From NCBI RefSeq assembly GCF_008123515.1, contig NZ_VSSR01000021.1:1-64000 (forward strand): 64,000 nt of DNA. The letters run 5' to 3'. Shown one piece after another: positions 62,512 to 64,000 of the stretch. The notes under the pieces are model-generated. The model saw only the letters and a program-made list of their open reading frames with translations, made no database searches and was not told where the DNA came from. The position numbers were made by a program, and so were the translations under genes. This stretch comes from Bradyrhizobium cytisi. GTDB taxonomy: Bacteria; Pseudomonadota; Alphaproteobacteria; Rhizobiales; Xanthobacteraceae. Each line of letters begins with the position of its first letter. Position 1 is the stretch's first letter.

Positions 62512-63723
62512 TCAGTAGATTTGAGGGTAACGGCGATATCGCAGCCGCATCAGGTGCCGGGCAAGCTGCTGATGCCCTTCGTCGATCCGTTCCGCGCAAG
62601 AGGCAAGCCGTTGCTTGCCTGCGACGGCGAGCCGGGTGCGCTCTTCGGCCGACCCGACCTTCACGATGGCTTTCGCGAGCGAGGCCGGATCGTCATAGTC
62701 GAACAGGATGGCTGCGTCGCCGGCTTGCGCCTGGAAGGCTTCCGGATAGATCACCGGGGTGCCAACCGCCCACGCCTCGAGTGGAGGCAGATTGGTGGGG
62801 CCGAAATAGGTGGCCATCACCAGCGCACTTGCGCCGCGATAGAGCGCGCCAAGCTCCGCGGAGGGGACGAAGCCGAGAATGTGCACGCAATCGCCCAGAC
62901 CGTGCTGTGCCACCAGCTCTTCGAACGCGGCGCGCGCGCCGCGATCGGAGCCGCACAGCACGAGCCGGTGCCTCTCGCCCCGATCCCAGAGCAGGCGCAT
63001 CGCAAGCAGGACGGTTGCATGGTTCTTGTGCGACCAGAATTGCGCCGGATAGAACAGGTAGCCGGGCTCGATGCCGTACTTCATCAGGATTGAGGTGTCC
63101 GCGGCTTGATCGGGCGCGCCTGTTCGCGACACGTAGAACGACGGTGAGAACGGGATGCAGACGGCGTGGTCGCGCTCCATGGCGTAGCGCCGGCACAGCA
63201 TGTCGACCAGTTCGTCGGCGTTGGTGACGACCACTGCGGCTTTGGTGGCGGCGCTGCGCCACACGATGTCGCGGCGCTCGAACTGGGCGAATTCCCGCAC
63301 CTCGTCAAATTCAGGGCTGTCGCGGAAGCAGCCGTCGAAGATCGTGATGATGAACGGAAGCTTGTAGAGCACCAGGTTCCAGTTCGACGTGGTGGTGAAA
63401 TAGACGATGTCGATACCGGCCCTGATCAGCTTCTTCTCGAATGGCGCGCAGACCCGCATGGTATATTGCAGCAGGTCGAACGCACCGGAATATTTGAGGA
63501 ACAGGAACAGGCGGTCGAGCCAGCCAAGCTTCAGATACACGCTGTTGACGCCGAGATCGGCGAGGATCGCAACATTTTCGGGCAGGGTCGTGAACATGGT
63601 GACGTCGATATCGGCGGTCCTGGCCCAGTCGCGCATCCACATGATGTCGGTGAGTGACTGCTGGAAGCCGCCACCGACGTCGAGCGGTAGCTCGAGAAAA
63701 ATCCCGACGTGGTAGCGCTTCAC
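62512..63723 (-). CDS. Family 4-type glycosyltransferase
   Basis: 403 residues, GT-B fold. The C-terminal half has the donor-binding parts YPAQFWSHKNHATVLLAMRL, RLVLCGSDRGARAAFEEL, ILGFVPSAELGALYRGASAL and the E-rich FGPTNLPPLEAWAVGTPVIY, where Glu contacts the nucleotide sugar. N-terminal VKRYHVGIFLELPLDVGGGF begins at a GTG overlapping the upstream methyltransferase stop (GTGA, 63720-63723). The sugar and acceptor are unknown. Confidence 0.87.
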   Translation of the reverse strand: MKRYHVGIFLELPLDVGGGFQQSLTDIMWMRDWARTADIDVTMFTTLPENVAILADLGVNSVYLKLGWLDRLFLFLKYSGAFDLLQYTMRVCAPFEKKLIRAGIDIVYFTTTSNWNLVLYKLPFIITIFDGCFRDSPEFDEVREFAQFERRDIVWRSAATKAAVVVTNADELVDMLCRRYAMERDHAVCIPFSPSFYVSRTGAPDQAADTSILMKYGIEPGYLFYPAQFWSHKNHATVLLAMRLLWDRGERHRLVLCGSDRGARAAFEELVAQHGLGDCVHILGFVPSAELGALYRGASALVMATYFGPTNLPPLEAWAVGTPVIYPEAFQAQAGDAAILFDYDDPASLAKAIVKVGSAEERTRLAVAGKQRLASCAERIDEGHQQLARHLMRLRYRRYPQIY

Positions 63724-64000
63724 GACTGCGCGGCCTTTCTCGCGATGGAATAGGCGGCCCAGTTCTTCGTGTTCGGCACAGCGTCGGACAGCCAGGCATG
63801 GCTGCCGGCCGGCTCGAACCCGCATTGCCTGAGTGCGGCTTCGACCTCGAAGGGGAACCAGTAGCGCATGTGGTGCGCTTCATCGACGCGGTGGATCGTG
63901 GCGCGATCCGTGTCCTCGCAGAACAGGGTGTAGTTCACCGTGACGGTCGCCGCCTGTTCGTCGTGATCGGATTGCGCAATCCGGGTCAGGCGCAGCGGTT
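63720..64000 (-). CDS. C-terminal part of a class I SAM methyltransferase, cut by the window edge
   Basis: The frame is open to the window end; about 93 codons are seen. DRATIHRVDEAHHMRYWFPF, VEAALRQCGFEPAGSH and the ending YSIARKA match the C-terminal region of methyltransferases that end with a substrate-binding arm (HxMRYxxP, GF.., A.K). Its start and SAM motif lie beyond 64000. It is translationally coupled to the glycosyltransferase to its left. Confidence 0.7.
   Translation of the reverse strand, partial: PLRLTRIAQSDHDEQAATVTVNYTLFCEDTDRATIHRVDEAHHMRYWFPFEVEAALRQCGFEPAGSHAWLSDAVPNTKNWAAYSIARKAAQS

Overview
The window looks like a piece of chromosome from an alphaproteobacterium close to Bradyrhizobium. 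It is GC-rich with many GTG/TTG starts and tightly overlapped operons. It carries a FixK/FNR-type regulator remnant, several Bug/TctC-type solute receptors, a TRAP importer, IorAB-like molybdo-hydroxylase genes and a W-rich repeat protease typical of that group. The taxon is an inference from gene content, not from a marker gene. No rRNA, complete tRNA or CRISPR array was seen.

Layout. (1) 1-2350 is a graveyard: an IS630-type transposase remnant, a fragment of an ADP-forming acyl-CoA synthetase, and an FNR/FixK-type regulator with three single-base frameshifts. An intact Crp/Fnr gene follows (2580-3335). (2) 3910-7662 is a TRAP importer (dctP-Q-M) plus a short-chain dehydrogenase. (3) 7672-11954 (minus strand) is a coupled cassette: Bug receptor, [2Fe-2S] subunit, molybdopterin subunit and a ModA-like protein without a signal peptide. 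A lone MopB-type molybdo-enzyme and a crotonase face it (12189-15194). (4) 15243-16337 holds an integrase remnant. (5) 16338-25393 is a glc-like cluster: a FAD/Fe-S 2-hydroxyacid oxidase overlapping GlcG, a GlcC-like GntR regulator, two serine-glyoxylate-type aminotransferases around an MFS carrier, and a crotonase without catalytic glutamates. The oxidase and carrier each read with one frameshift. (6) 25536-28666 is a tripartite tricarboxylate transporter (TctC-B-A), followed by an isolated RmlD-like reductase and a CaiB/BaiF CoA-transferase on the other strand.

(7) 31683-33890 encodes a secreted-type zinc protease with three tryptophan-rich repeats. (8) 34103-39299 is a glycan-tailoring locus: a NeuD-like acetyltransferase and a beta-propeller protein on plus; a four-gene chain (GT2, two methyltransferases, a phytanoyl-CoA-type dioxygenase) on minus, each junction an ATGA overlap. 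(9) 39915-44149 has a beta-helix exoprotein, a WbqC protein, a polytopic membrane protein and a Sel1 protein. (10) 44290-59588 is a complete type II secretion system: gspO and gspD on minus, gspE-M on plus, and a detached GspC/N-like gene beyond a large antisense autotransporter. (11) 59592-64000 is a surface-polysaccharide locus: aminotransferase, flippase, glycosyltransferase, methyltransferase.

Together the genes describe a soil or plant-associated bacterium investing in uptake and oxidation of small organic acids or aromatics (left half) and in secretion and surface glycans (right half). The most unusual items are the cytosolic ModA-like protein coupled to a molybdo-hydroxylase, the crotonase lacking both glutamates, the glycan-tailoring operon and the autotransporter wedged inside the T2SS locus.
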